Assembly: GCA_025050535.1 (NCBI GenBank)
Contig: JALBVF010000005.1
Span: 118,175 to 182,174 of the forward strand
Length of the DNA stretch: 64,000 bases
Source: Candidatus Protistibacter heckmannii
GTDB lineage: Bacteria; Pseudomonadota; Gammaproteobacteria; Burkholderiales; Burkholderiaceae
Reading direction: 5' to 3'
Made by a program: the position numbers and the translations under genes. Positions 30,399 through 39,412 of this stretch are shown here, piece after piece. Numbering within the stretch: position 1 is the first letter of the stretch; each line of letters starts with the position of its first letter. A model generated the notes under the pieces. That model made no database searches. It was not told where the DNA came from and saw only the letters and a list, made by a program, of their open reading frames with translations.

Positions 30399-31568
30399 TC
30401 AGTTCTTCTTTGCCATCAGATCGACAAAGCGGTCAAACAGATAGCCGATGTCGTGCGGACCCGGCGAGGCTTCGGGGTGGCCCTGGAAGCAGAAGGCCGG
30501 CTTGTCGGTGAAGGCCAGACCCTGCAGCGAGCCGTCGAACAGCGACACGTGGGTGGCGCGCACGTTGGCCGGCAGCGTGTCGGGGTCGACCGCAAAGCCG
30601 TGGTTCTGCGAAGTGATCACCACGCGGCCTGTGTCCAGGTCCTTGACCGGGTGGTTGCCGCCGTGGTGGCCGAACTTCATCTTCAGCGTGCGCCCGCCCG
30701 AGGCCAGACCCATGATCTGGTGGCCCAGGCAGATGCCGAAGGTCGGGATGCCCACGCCGATCAGCTCGCGGGTGGCGGCGATGGCATAGTCGCAAGGCTC
30801 TGGGTCGCCGGGGCCGTTGGAGAGGAAGATGCCATCGGGCTTGAGCGCGAGGGCGTCCTTGGCGCTGGTCTGCGCCGGCACCACGGTGACCTTGCAGCCG
30901 CGCGAGGCGAGCATGCGCAGGATGTTGTGCTTGACGCCGAAGTCGTAGGCCACGATGTGAAAGCGCGGATCGGTCTGCTTGCCGTAGCCTTCGCCAAGCA
31001 CCCACTCGGTCTGGTCCCAGGCGTAGGTCTTGGTCGTGCTGACCACCTTGGCCAGGTCCATGCCGGCCAGTCCGGGAAAGCTGCGCGCCAGTTCCAACGC
31101 GCGCGCCTCGAGCTGCGCGAGCGGTGTCGTGTCGCCTGCGGGCATGGCCAGCAGGCAGCCGTGCTGCACGCCCTTCTCGCGCAGCACGCGCGTGAGCTTG
31201 CGGGTGTCGATATTGGCGATGGCCGGCACGTTCTGCGCGGCGAGGAATTCGGGTAGGGTGCGCTGCTTGCGGAAGCTCGAGGCGAGCAGGGGCAGGTCGC
31301 GGATGATCAGCGCCGAGGCGTAGATCTTGTCCGATTCGACGTCTTCGTCGTTGACGCCGACGTTGCCGATATGCGGATAAGTCAGGGTGACGAGCTGGCG
31401 GCTATAGCTGGGATCGGTGAGGATTTCCTGATAGCCCGTCATCGAAGTGTTGAACACCACTTCGCCGACGGCTTCGCCAGGCGCGCCGATGCTGCGGCCG
31501 CGGAATACGGTTCCGTCGGCGAGGGCGAGTATGGCGTGAGGAAAAGATTGCAACAAGGCAAACTCCAT
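30399..31568 (-). CDS. carA: Carbamoyl phosphate synthase small (glutaminase) subunit
   Basis: This 389-residue subunit supplies ammonia from glutamine to CarB. It has the N-terminal domain ([37 protein letters not shown]) and the class I glutamine amidotransferase domain ([17 protein letters not shown], nucleophile cysteine in [14 protein letters not shown], catalytic [15 protein letters not shown]). I chose the ATG at 31568; 8 bp separate the stop from carB. Confidence 0.97.
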   Translation of the reverse strand: MEFALLQSFPHAILALADGTVFRGRSIGAPGEAVGEVVFNTSMTGYQEILTDPSYSRQLVTLTYPHIGNVGVNDEDVESDKIYASALIIRDLPLLASSFRKQRTLPEFLAAQNVPAIANIDTRKLTRVLREKGVQHGCLLAMPAGDTTPLAQLEARALELARSFPGLAGMDLAKVVSTTKTYAWDQTEWVLGEGYGKQTDPRFHIVAYDFGVKHNILRMLASRGCKVTVVPAQTSAKDALALKPDGIFLSNGPGDPEPCDYAIAATRELIGVGIPTFGICLGHQIMGLASGGRTLKMKFGHHGGNHPVKDLDTGRVVITSQNHGFAVDPDTLPANVRATHVSLFDGSLQGLAFTDKPAFCFQGHPEASPGPHDIGYLFDRFVDLMAKKN

Positions 31569-31692
31569 TGGATACCCTGTTGCGGACCGTGACAGCGCGA
31601 GGCCTCCCTTTTCATGCAAGAGATGAGACTCGGGGCGGTCTGGTGGATTTCTGGTCGGCGCTAGGGCGAGGGTCTAAAAATTCTGAGGGCGA

Positions 31693-31698
31693 ATTATA
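31693..31698 (-). promoter_or_regulatory. Candidate -10 (TATAAT) of the carAB promoter
   Basis: A perfect TATAAT reads toward carA about 125 bp upstream of its ATG in the 281-bp gap after prpE. No good -35 lies at the usual spacing, so the call rests on the -10 and the position. The leader between it and carA has no clear arginine or pyrimidine operator that I can recognise. Confidence 0.4.
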
Positions 31699-31849
31699 CC
31701 TCAAGACGCCCTCTCCCCGGCCGGTTTTTTCTTGTTTTAGAGGGTTTTTCCGCTTTTCGCAGGCCGCTTCTCCGCGCCGGGCCTTGGCCGGAAAGGGCTG
31801 GCGCGGGGGTGCGCAATCGGCGCCGCGCTCCGCTCTTCCCCGAGCTTTC

Positions 31850-33743
31850 TCAGACTTTCAGGGCCTGTTGTATCTGTGCCAACGCGGCCGGTTCTTCCAT
31901 CGTCGTCAGATCGCCCGGGGTGCGCCTTTCGGCCACCGCCTGCATCGCGCGGTGCAGCAGCTTGCCCGAGCGCGTCTTTGGCAGCGCGGAGACGAAGAAC
32001 ACCCGCGCCGGCCGCGCCACCGCGCCCAGTTGCCGGTCCACCGTCTGCATCACCTCGCCTTCGAGCTGCATGCAGCCCGCCTCGGTCTCGACGAATTCGG
32101 GCTTGCGCGAAATCGAGAAACCGATCGCCATCTGGCCCTTGAGCTTGGCGGCCACGCCCACCACCGCCACCTCGGCCACCTGTGGATGGCTGGAGATGCT
32201 CTCCTCGATCTCGCGCGTGCCCAGGCGATGGCTGGCGACGTTTATCACGTCGTCGGTGCGGCCGAGGATGAAAAAATAGCCGTCCGCGTCGCGGATGCCC
32301 CAGTTGAAGGTGGAATAGCAGAGCTTGCCGCCGACCTCGGTCCAGTAGGTCGAGACGAAGCGCGCGTCATCGCCCCACACCGTCTGCATGCAGCCCGGCG
32401 ACAGAGGCCCATCGATCATCAGTACGCCCTTCTCGCCCGGCGCGCATTCGCCGCCTCCGGCCTCGTTGACCAGCCGCATCCGGTAGCCGCAGGACGGCAA
32501 GCCCGGCGAACCAGGCTTGGAGACCATCTCCTCGATGCCGCCCTGGTTGGCGAGGATGGGCCAGCCACTCTCGGTCTGCCAGTAGTTGTCGACGATGGGC
32601 TTGCCGATGGCTTCGCCGATCCAACTGCCCGTTGGCTCGTCGAGCTGCTCGCCGGCGAGGAGGAGCCGGTTCAGGCTGGAGAGGTCGTGCTTCTTGAGCA
32701 GGGCCGGGTCCTTGCGCTTGAGCACGCGGATCGCGGTGGGTGCGGTGAACATCGCGTTGATGCGGTATTTCTCCACGAGGCTCCACCAGATGCCGACGTC
32801 GGGGCGGATCGGCGTGTCCTCGTACATGACGGTGGCCATGCCGTTGATCAGCGGGCCGTAGACGATGTAGCTGTGCCCCACCACCCAGCCGATGTCCGAC
32901 GCGGTGAACATCGTCTCTCCCGGCTGCGCGCGGAAGATGCTGCGCATCGACGCGGCCAGCGCCACCGCATAGCCGCCCGTGTCGCGCTGCACGCCCTTTG
33001 GCTTGCCCGTTGTGCCGGAGGTGTAGAGGATGTAGGACGGATCGGTCGAATCGAGCCAGACGCAGGGCACTTCGGCGTCCATGTGCTTGGCGCGCTCGGC
33101 GGCGTAGTCGAGGTCCCAGCCGGCTTCGCGCGGCATCGGCGCGAGCGCGCGGTCCACCAGCAGCACCTTCTCGGGCTTGGACTCCGCCAGCCGGATCGCC
33201 TCGTCGAGCAGCGGCTTGTATTCCACCACCTTGCCGCCGCGCGAGCTGGCGTCGGCGCTGACGATCAGGCGCGGGCGCGCGTCGTCGATGCACCAGGCCA
33301 GGCTCAGCGAGGCGAAGCCGCTAAAGACCACCGAATGGATCGCGCCGATGTGCGCGCAGGCCAGCATGGCGAACACCGCCTCGGGGATCATCGGCATGTA
33401 GATCTGCACGCGGTCCCCCTTGCCCACGCCCTGGGCCTGCATGATGGCCGCCATGCGCTGCACTTCGGCATGCAGCTCGGCGTAGTTGAAGACGCGCTCG
33501 CTGCCGGTTTCCGTGGAGACGTGGATCAGCGCCAGCTGCCCGGAGCGTTCGGCGAGATGGCGCTCCACCGCGTTGTAGCAGAGATTGGCCTGGCCGCCGG
33601 GAAACCAGCGCGCGAAAGGCGGCTGGCCGTAGTCGAGCACTCGGGTCCAGGGCGCATGCCAATGGATCAGGCCGGCCTGCTCGGCCCAGAAACCTTCGGG
33701 ATCGTCTATCGAACGCGCATGGGCCTGCCGGGTAGCCGGACAT
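31850..33743 (-). pseudogene. prpE: Propionyl-CoA synthetase, 1-bp insertion at codon 5
   Basis: The adenylate-forming domain is complete and in frame from about codon 6: QAHARSIDDPEGFWAEQAGL, the phosphate loop YILYTSGTTGKPKGVQRD, NYWQTESGWPI and FFILGRTDDVINVASHRLGT, ending in the lysine segment LPKTRSGKLLHRAM. This identifies a propionate or short-chain acyl-CoA ligase. The natural start is the ATG at 33743, preceded by GGAGGAG. From there the frame reads MSGY and shifts because of one extra C at about 33730-33731; removing it gives MSGYRQAHARS. Without that start only a TTG at 33769 or internal codons remain. Expression is doubtful, or the base is a sequencing error. Confidence 0.78.
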
Positions 33744-33874
33744 CCTGTGTCTCCTCCCAATTTTCTCAAAGTGTAAAACAGGGGGGGAGAGGTTTTCCTT
33801 ACCGGAGCTTACGGCTTGCAGCGGGGCCGTCCGGAGAGCGGAACTGGGAGCCGAGGACGGGCTCCCCCGGACGC

Positions 33875-35398
33875 TCAGGACAGCGCGCGGCGCTTGTGGT
33901 GCGTCTTCGCCTTACCGTCCTTCTTGTTGGGCACGAAGAGCGTCAGCGTCTTGCCCGGCGCGAGCGCCTCGCCGGTCAGCTTGTTCCAGGCGCGCAGCTT
34001 CTCGGCGCTCACGCCGTAGCGCGCGGCGATCTTGCTCACCGTGCCGCCCTTGCGCGTGCGCACCGTAACACGGCGCGTTTCGGGCACGTCGGGCTCGATG
34101 GAGAGCTGGGCGTTGTCCGCCACCAGCACGCTGATGTCCTCGGTGGCATTGCGGCCGCGCGGCACCAGCAGCGTGGAGCCGGAACGCAGGCGCATGCCCT
34201 TTGGAATGCTGTTGACCTCGCGCAGCGTCGCGGCGCTCACGCCGATTCGCGCGGCCACCGCCTCCACGCTCTCGCGTCTGCTCACGCGCATCGAAGTCCA
34301 GCTCGCCAGCGGCTTTTCGTAGAGCGCCAGATTGGTCTCGAACTTCTCGGCGTTCTCAAAAGGCAGCAGGATCTGCGGATGCGTCGCGCCGATGATCACC
34401 GGCCGAGTGAACGAAGGATTGAGCGCCTTGAATTCTGTGAGCGGCATGCCGGCCAGCCGCGCGGTCAGCTCCACGTCGATGTCGCGGCCGGTGGTCACCG
34501 TGACGAAATACGGGTTGTTGTCGATCTCGGGCAGCTTGAGCGCGAAGGCGTCGGGATTGGCGATCAGGTTCTTCACCGCCTGCAGCTTCTGGACGTAGTT
34601 GCGCGTCTCGTTGGGCATGTTCAGGCTCGCGTAGTCGGTGGGCAGGCCCTGGCGCTGGTTTCGAGCGATGGCGCGCGACACCGAGCCCTCGCCCCAGTTG
34701 TAGGCGGCCAGGGCGAGATGCCAGTCGCCGAACATGCTGTAAAGCTTCTGCAGATAGTCGAGCGCGGCATTGGTCGAGGCCAGCACGTCGCGGCGCTCGT
34801 CGCGGAACATGTTCTGCTTGAGGTTGAAATTCCTGCCGGTGCTGGGGATAAACTGCCACATGCCGGCGGCCTTGGCGTGCGACAGCGCCTCGGGATTGAA
34901 AGCGCTTTCCACGAAGGGCAGCAGCGCCAGCTCGGTGGGCATGTTGCGGCGTTCGATCTCTTCGACGATGTGGAAGAGATAGCGGCTCGAGCGGTTGACC
35001 ATGCGCGCCACGTAGTCGGGGCGGTTGGCGTACCACTGCGTGCGGTCCTCGACCAGCTGGCCGCTCAGGTCGGGCATGGCGAAGCCGCGGCGGATGCGCG
35101 CCCACAGATCCTTGCCCGAGCCCTTTAGGGCGAACACGCTCTGGTTGTCGACGTCGATGGTGAGCGGATTGCCGGCGATGTCGGTGCCGGCCGCGGCGGC
35201 CTGGCCAACGGGCTGCGCGCCCTGCGCCTGCGGCGCCTGGCCCGGCTGACCGGAGATGGGCATCATGCCCGCGCAGCCAGCGAGCAATGCGAGCGCGGCG
35301 CAGGCCGCGATAGCGGCGCCCAGACGGATGCAGCGGAAATTCAGGCTCGAATGCGGTGTATCAAGCGGGGCGGGAAGCGGACTTGGAATGACGTTCAT
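33875..35398 (-). CDS. mltD: Membrane-bound lytic murein transglycosylase D
   Basis: This 507-residue lipoprotein has a lipobox (AALALLAGCAGM). The SLT domain starts NRSSRYLFHIVEEIERRNMP, has the catalytic glutamate in LALLPFVESAFNPEA, then AAGMWQFIPSTGRNF and LALAAYNWGEGSVSRAIARN. Further on are LysM-like repeats (VEAVAARIGVSAATLREVN and SKIAARYGVSAEKLRAWNKL). It cleaves peptidoglycan glycan strands. The start at 35398 shares TGATG with the gloB stop, so translation is coupled. Confidence 0.94.
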   Translation of the reverse strand: MNVIPSPLPAPLDTPHSSLNFRCIRLGAAIAACAALALLAGCAGMMPISGQPGQAPQAQGAQPVGQAAAAGTDIAGNPLTIDVDNQSVFALKGSGKDLWARIRRGFAMPDLSGQLVEDRTQWYANRPDYVARMVNRSSRYLFHIVEEIERRNMPTELALLPFVESAFNPEALSHAKAAGMWQFIPSTGRNFNLKQNMFRDERRDVLASTNAALDYLQKLYSMFGDWHLALAAYNWGEGSVSRAIARNQRQGLPTDYASLNMPNETRNYVQKLQAVKNLIANPDAFALKLPEIDNNPYFVTVTTGRDIDVELTARLAGMPLTEFKALNPSFTRPVIIGATHPQILLPFENAEKFETNLALYEKPLASWTSMRVSRRESVEAVAARIGVSAATLREVNSIPKGMRLRSGSTLLVPRGRNATEDISVLVADNAQLSIEPDVPETRRVTVRTRKGGTVSKIAARYGVSAEKLRAWNKLTGEALAPGKTLTLFVPNKKDGKAKTHHKRRALS

Positions 35399-36231
35399 CA
35401 GCGAAAAGTGTTCTTCCATTCGCGCAGCGTGGCGAGTATCTCGACCGGCCGGGAGCGCGCTCGCCCCGCGTGCCGGCTCGCCGAAGCGGCCAGGCCCGGG
35501 GAGGCCTCCGGAAGTGTGCAGCGCAAAAACGGATTGGTGAGGCGTTCCTGGCCGATCGTCGTCGGCAGCGTCGGCATGCCCTTGTCGCGCAAGGCCTGTG
35601 CGGCCCTGTTCCAATTCAGCAAGTCGGCGTTTCCAGGTTCTAGCTCCAGCGCGAAGCGCAGGTTCGACAGCGTGTATTCGTGGGCGCAGCAGACCTGGGT
35701 CTGTTTCGGCAGCTCGGCGAAGCTCCCAAGAGAGCGAAACATCTGCTCTGGCGTTCCCCCGAAGAGCCGGCCGCAGCCGGCCGCGAACAAGGTGTCGCCG
35801 CAGAACAGGCGCGGCGGGGTCTGCGCGTCGCCGGGCTGATAATACGCGATATGTCCGCTCGTATGGCCGGGAACTTCCATCACGTGCAGCGGCTCGCCCA
35901 GCCAGGTCAGCTCGACCGTGTCGCCCTGACGCAGGCGCTGCGTGAGACCCGCGATGTTCTCGGCGGCGGGGCCGCAGACTGGGACCGGCCGCGCGCCCGC
36001 GCGGATCTTTCCCTGGGCGACGGCTTCGAGCAGGCCGGCGATGCCGCCCACATGGTCGCCGTGGTAATGCGTGATTACAATAGCGCCCAGCGCAAGCCCG
36101 TTGGCGGACAGATAGCCGACGACCGGCGCGGCTTCGCCGGGATCGACGACCATCGCCTTGGCACCGTCGTCCGCCACCCAAATATAGTTGTCTGAAAAGG
36201 CAGGAACCGGCACAAGCTGCGACGCACGCAT
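35398..36231 (-). CDS. gloB: Hydroxyacylglutathione hydrolase (glyoxalase II)
   Basis: This 277-residue metallo-beta-lactamase fold enzyme hydrolyses S-lactoylglutathione in methylglyoxal detoxification. The metal motif ITHYHGDHVGGIAG, VPGHTSGHIAYY, LFCGDTLFAAGCGRLFGGTP and CAHEYTLSNLRFAL are present. The C-terminus is slightly longer than usual (ASRHAGRARSRPVEIL). The ATG at 36231 lies in a CATG shared with the divergent methyltransferase start. Confidence 0.95.
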   Translation of the reverse strand: MRASQLVPVPAFSDNYIWVADDGAKAMVVDPGEAAPVVGYLSANGLALGAIVITHYHGDHVGGIAGLLEAVAQGKIRAGARPVPVCGPAAENIAGLTQRLRQGDTVELTWLGEPLHVMEVPGHTSGHIAYYQPGDAQTPPRLFCGDTLFAAGCGRLFGGTPEQMFRSLGSFAELPKQTQVCCAHEYTLSNLRFALELEPGNADLLNWNRAAQALRDKGMPTLPTTIGQERLTNPFLRCTLPEASPGLAASASRHAGRARSRPVEILATLREWKNTFR

Positions 36232-37054
36232 GGAAAGCCACCCCGTTGATGAAAATTCGGTCATTATAAGTTGGGACGCCTGGCTGGCGAGCCCGCCGGG
36301 ACGCTATCTCCTCGAATGGGAACAGGCCCAGTACGACCGCACTGTCGGCGACATCTTCGGCTATCACGCGCTGCAGCTCGGCATGCCCAAGCTGCCCTGC
36401 CTGCGCGAGAACCGCATCCCCTGGAAGGGCCTCGTTCTCGACGAGCGCCCTGCCGCCGAAAGCCCGGAGGACGCCGCCTCCACCCTCTCGCTCTCACTGT
36501 GCCGCTTTGACGAGCTGCCCCTTGAATCGCAAAGCATCGATCTAGTGGTGCTGCCCCATGTGCTCGAATTCGCCGCCGATCCGCATGCGGTGCTGCGCGA
36601 AGTTGAGCGCGTGCTCATGCCCGAAGGCCAGGTGGTGCTCACCGGCTTCAACCCGATGAGCCTCTGGGGCCTGCGCGAAGGCTGCGCGCGCCTCTTCGGC
36701 GCCGAGCGCTTCGTGCCGCGCGACGGCCAGTTCCTCGCGCACGCCCGCATCAAGGACTGGCTCAAGCTGCTTGGCTTTGACATCGGGCGCGGGCGCTTCG
36801 GCTGCTATCGGCCCGCCTATCATTCGGAGAAATGGCTCGGCCGCTCGGCGCTGCTGGAAAAAGCCGGCGACCGGTGGTGGCCAATTTTTGGCGCGACCTA
36901 TATGCTTTCGGGCGTCAAGCGCGTGCGCGGCATGCGCCTGGTCGGCCCGGCATGGAAAGACAAGGCCTCCAAGGCCAGGGCCGCCGCGCCCGCCCTGGTT
37001 CCGTCGAGCCATCCGCGCTCGCCCGCGGGCAAGATCACCCAACAAGGAAATTGA
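36230..37054 (+). CDS. Class I SAM-dependent methyltransferase (unassigned substrate)
   Basis: This 274-residue protein shows a methyltransferase-like core: [20 protein letters not shown] (post-motif region), [20 protein letters not shown] and [16 protein letters not shown]. The glycine-rich first motif is weak. The gene sits between gloB and rnhA, as in many betaproteobacteria. Its substrate is unknown. The start at 36230 is the first ATG; it overlaps the gloB start on the other strand, so a later start is possible. It ends in TGATG overlap with rnhA. Confidence 0.82.
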   Translation: MESHPVDENSVIISWDAWLASPPGRYLLEWEQAQYDRTVGDIFGYHALQLGMPKLPCLRENRIPWKGLVLDERPAAESPEDAASTLSLSLCRFDELPLESQSIDLVVLPHVLEFAADPHAVLREVERVLMPEGQVVLTGFNPMSLWGLREGCARLFGAERFVPRDGQFLAHARIKDWLKLLGFDIGRGRFGCYRPAYHSEKWLGRSALLEKAGDRWWPIFGATYMLSGVKRVRGMRLVGPAWKDKASKARAAAPALVPSSHPRSPAGKITQQGN

Positions 37055-37491
37055 TGCAAGAAGTCAGGATTTACACGGACGGCGCCTGCAAGGGCAATCC
37101 CGGCCCCGGCGGCTGGGGCGCCTTGCTGGTCTACGGAGAGCATGAGAAAGAGCTCTTCGGCGGCGAGCCCAACACCACGAACAACCGCATGGAGCTGCTC
37201 GCGGTGATCCGCTCGCTCGAAGCGCTCAAGCAGCCCTGCAAGATCGAGGTCTACACCGATTCGCAATATGTCCAGAAAGGCATCAGCGAATGGATCAAGG
37301 GCTGGAAGGCGCGCAACTGGCTCACCGCCGCGCGCGAGCCGGTGAAGAACGCAGACCTCTGGCGCGAGCTCGATGCGCTGCGCCAGAACCACGAGGTGAG
37401 CTGGCACTGGGTGCGCGGCCACAACGGCCATCCCGGCAACGAACGCGCCGACCAGCTCGCCAACCGCGGCGTGGCCGCCGCCGGCCGATAA
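37054..37491 (+). CDS. rnhA: Ribonuclease HI
   Basis: This 145-residue nuclease cuts RNA in RNA-DNA hybrids. The catalytic carboxylates are visible in [43 protein letters not shown] and [18 protein letters not shown]. The length is normal. Its ATG shares the A of the preceding TGA, and dnaQ follows after 13 bp, the conserved rnhA-dnaQ pair, here in the same direction. Confidence 0.97.
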   Translation: MQEVRIYTDGACKGNPGPGGWGALLVYGEHEKELFGGEPNTTNNRMELLAVIRSLEALKQPCKIEVYTDSQYVQKGISEWIKGWKARNWLTAAREPVKNADLWRELDALRQNHEVSWHWVRGHNGHPGNERADQLANRGVAAAGR

Positions 37492-37504
37492 GGACATCCG
37501 CCAC

Positions 37505-38221
37505 ATGCGACAAATCATCCTCGACACCGAAACCACCGGCCTGAACGCCAACGGCGGCGACCGGCTGATCGAAGTCGGCTGCATCGAAATGATCGACCGC
37601 CGGCTCACCGGCAAGAACCTGCACTTCTACCTCAACCCCGAGCGCGAGATCGACGCCGGCGCCACCGCCGTGCACGGCATGACCTGGGACGACCTCAAGG
37701 ACAAGCCGCTGTTCGCCGACGTCGCCGCCGAGCTGCGCGACTTCATCGAAGGCTCGGAGCTCATCATCCACAACGCACCCTTCGACATCGGCTTTCTCGA
37801 CGCGGAATTCAAGCAGGTGGGCATGGGCGGCACGCGCGTCTGCGTGGCCGGCGTGATCGACACCCTGATCGAAGCCCGCGCGATGTTCCCCGGCAAACGC
37901 AATTCGCTCGACGCGCTGTGCGAACGCCTGGACGTCTCCAACGCCCACCGCACGCTGCACGGCGCGCTGCTCGACGCCCAGCTCCTCGCCGAGGTCTATC
38001 TGGCGATGACGCGCGGTCAAAACGCCCTGGTCATCGACATGGTCGAGACGGCGGACGCCGGCGGCGAGGGCGGCCCGACAGAACGCGCCGATTTCGCCAG
38101 CCTGCCCCTGGCCGTGGTGCCCGCCAGCGCCGAGGAACTCGCGGCCCACGAGGCTTTGCTGGCCGACATCGACAAGCAGACCAAGGGCAAGGCGCTCTGG
38201 CTCAAGTTGGGAGATTCTTGA
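37505..38221 (+). CDS. dnaQ: DNA polymerase III epsilon subunit (proofreading exonuclease)
   Basis: This 238-residue 3'-5' exonuclease has Exo I IILDTETTGLNANGGDRLIE, Exo II IIHNAPFDIGFLDAEF and Exo III HGALLDAQLLAEVYLAM. The C-terminal segment that contacts the alpha subunit extends past residue 190. It looks intact, so the high indel load elsewhere is not explained by an obvious dnaQ lesion. Confidence 0.96.
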   Translation: MRQIILDTETTGLNANGGDRLIEVGCIEMIDRRLTGKNLHFYLNPEREIDAGATAVHGMTWDDLKDKPLFADVAAELRDFIEGSELIIHNAPFDIGFLDAEFKQVGMGGTRVCVAGVIDTLIEARAMFPGKRNSLDALCERLDVSNAHRTLHGALLDAQLLAEVYLAMTRGQNALVIDMVETADAGGEGGPTERADFASLPLAVVPASAEELAAHEALLADIDKQTKGKALWLKLGDS

Positions 38222-38257
38222 CTTTTTTCCGGGTTTAGCGAAATATTGCGCGGCTTA

Positions 38258-38332
38258 GGGCGATTAACTCAGCGGTAGAGTGCCACCTTCACACGGTGGA
38301 AGTCAGTGGTTCGATCCCACTATCGCCCACCA
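38258..38332 (+). tRNA. tRNA-Val (anticodon CAC)
   Basis: This 75-nt cloverleaf includes an encoded CCA. The acceptor stem GGGCGAT pairs with ATCGCCC. The D arm reads AACTCAGCGGTAGAGT. The anticodon stem CCACC/GGTGG encloses loop TTCACAC with anticodon CAC for codon GTG. The T arm is CAGTGGTTCGATCCCACT with a near-perfect stem. It lies 36 bp after dnaQ. Confidence 0.95.
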
Positions 38333-38380
38333 AAATTTTTCCCTCCGGTTCGTTCCTCCGCACTTTTCCTTCCGTCGGCC

Positions 38381-39281
38381 ATGTCCAACGCTTCCGTGAA
38401 ACAGTCCGGCTACATCCTCAAGCTGTCCTGCCTCGACCAGCCCGGCATCGTCCATGCGGTTTCCGGCTTTCTCTTCGAGCAGGGCTGCAATATCCTCGAC
38501 TCCGCGCAGTTCGGCGACACGCAGTTGGCTGAAGAGCCTGGCGCGGACCGCTTCTTCATGCGCGTGCAATTCTCGCCGGTGAACGGCGGCCAGGGACTGG
38601 AGGACATCCGCGTGCGCTTCGTCCCCGTGGGCGCGAAGTTCTCGATGGGCAGGGAAATGTTCGACGACTCGGTGCGCCCCCGCCTGCTGGTGATGGTCTC
38701 CAAGATCAGGCCACTGCCTGAACAACCTGCTGTTCCGCGCGCGCTCAGGCGCGCTGCCGGTGGACATCGCCGCCATCGCCTCGAACCACACCGAATTCCG
38801 CGACCTCGCCGCCTCCTACGGCATCCCCTTCCACCATCTGCTCCTGCTCAACGCCTCGCCCGAGCAGAAGGCGGCGCAGGAAGCGCAGGTGATGCGGATC
38901 GTCGAGCAGGAAGCCATTGACCTCGTGGTGCTGGTGCGCTACATGCAGATCCTCTCCGCCGACCTGTGCGGCAGGCTGGCCGGACGCGCGATCAACATCC
39001 ACCATTCCTTCCTGCCAAGTTTCAAGGGCGCCCAGCCCTACTACCAGGCGCACGAGCGCGGCGTGAAGCTCATCGGCGCCACGGCCCACTACGTGACCGC
39101 CAGCCTCGACGAAGGCCCGATCATCGACCAGGACGTGGCCCGCGTGGACCACGCCATGGGCCCCGAGCAGCTCTCGGCCATCGGCCGCGACGTGGAATGC
39201 GTGACCCTGGCCCGCGCGGTCAAGTGGCATGCCGAACACCGCATCCTGATCAACGGCTCCAAGACCATCGTCTTCAACTGA
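38381..39281 (+). pseudogene. purU: Formyltetrahydrofolate deformylase with one frameshift
   Basis: The N-terminal ACT domain (SGYILKLSCLDQPGIVHAVS, GFLFEQGCNILDSAQFGD, FFMRVQFSP) runs from the ATG at 38381 to about 38708. A 1-base insertion there (AAGATCAGGCCAC where K-x-GHC is expected) shifts the frame. The formyltransferase-like domain resumes as GHCLNNLLFRARSGALPVDI, with NHTEFRDLAASYGIPF, NIHHSFLPSFKGAQPYYQAH and the catalytic DEGPIIDQD region through FN at the end. PurU releases formate from formyl-THF for purine synthesis and one-carbon balance. One base decides whether it is functional. Confidence 0.88.
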
Positions 39282-39412
39282 GTCAGAGGCCGGCGGCGCG
39301 CCGGCGCTTTCCAGCGCACAGGCCACACAAGCGGCACAATCCGCGCAAAGCCGAAAAAATCCGTAAAAGTTTCATACCACAATCCGGGTACAGCCTGCCT
39401 GCGCATCCGGAT

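Noticed and set aside
31711..31740. CCGGCCGG followed by T6, looking like a terminator
   Set aside because: The palindrome has no loop, and no gene on the + strand ends nearby, so a terminator role is not supported.
31568..35128. A 1186-codon open frame on the + strand
   Set aside because: It lies antisense to prpE and mltD, whose products are recognised. Such long shadows are expected in GC-rich genes with strong third-position bias, and its protein has low-complexity arginine/alanine/histidine composition.
33875..36367. An 830-codon frame suggesting a GloB-MltD fusion
   Set aside because: The first 320 codons are gloB read in the wrong frame. The mltD start at 35398 with TGATG coupling is the natural one.
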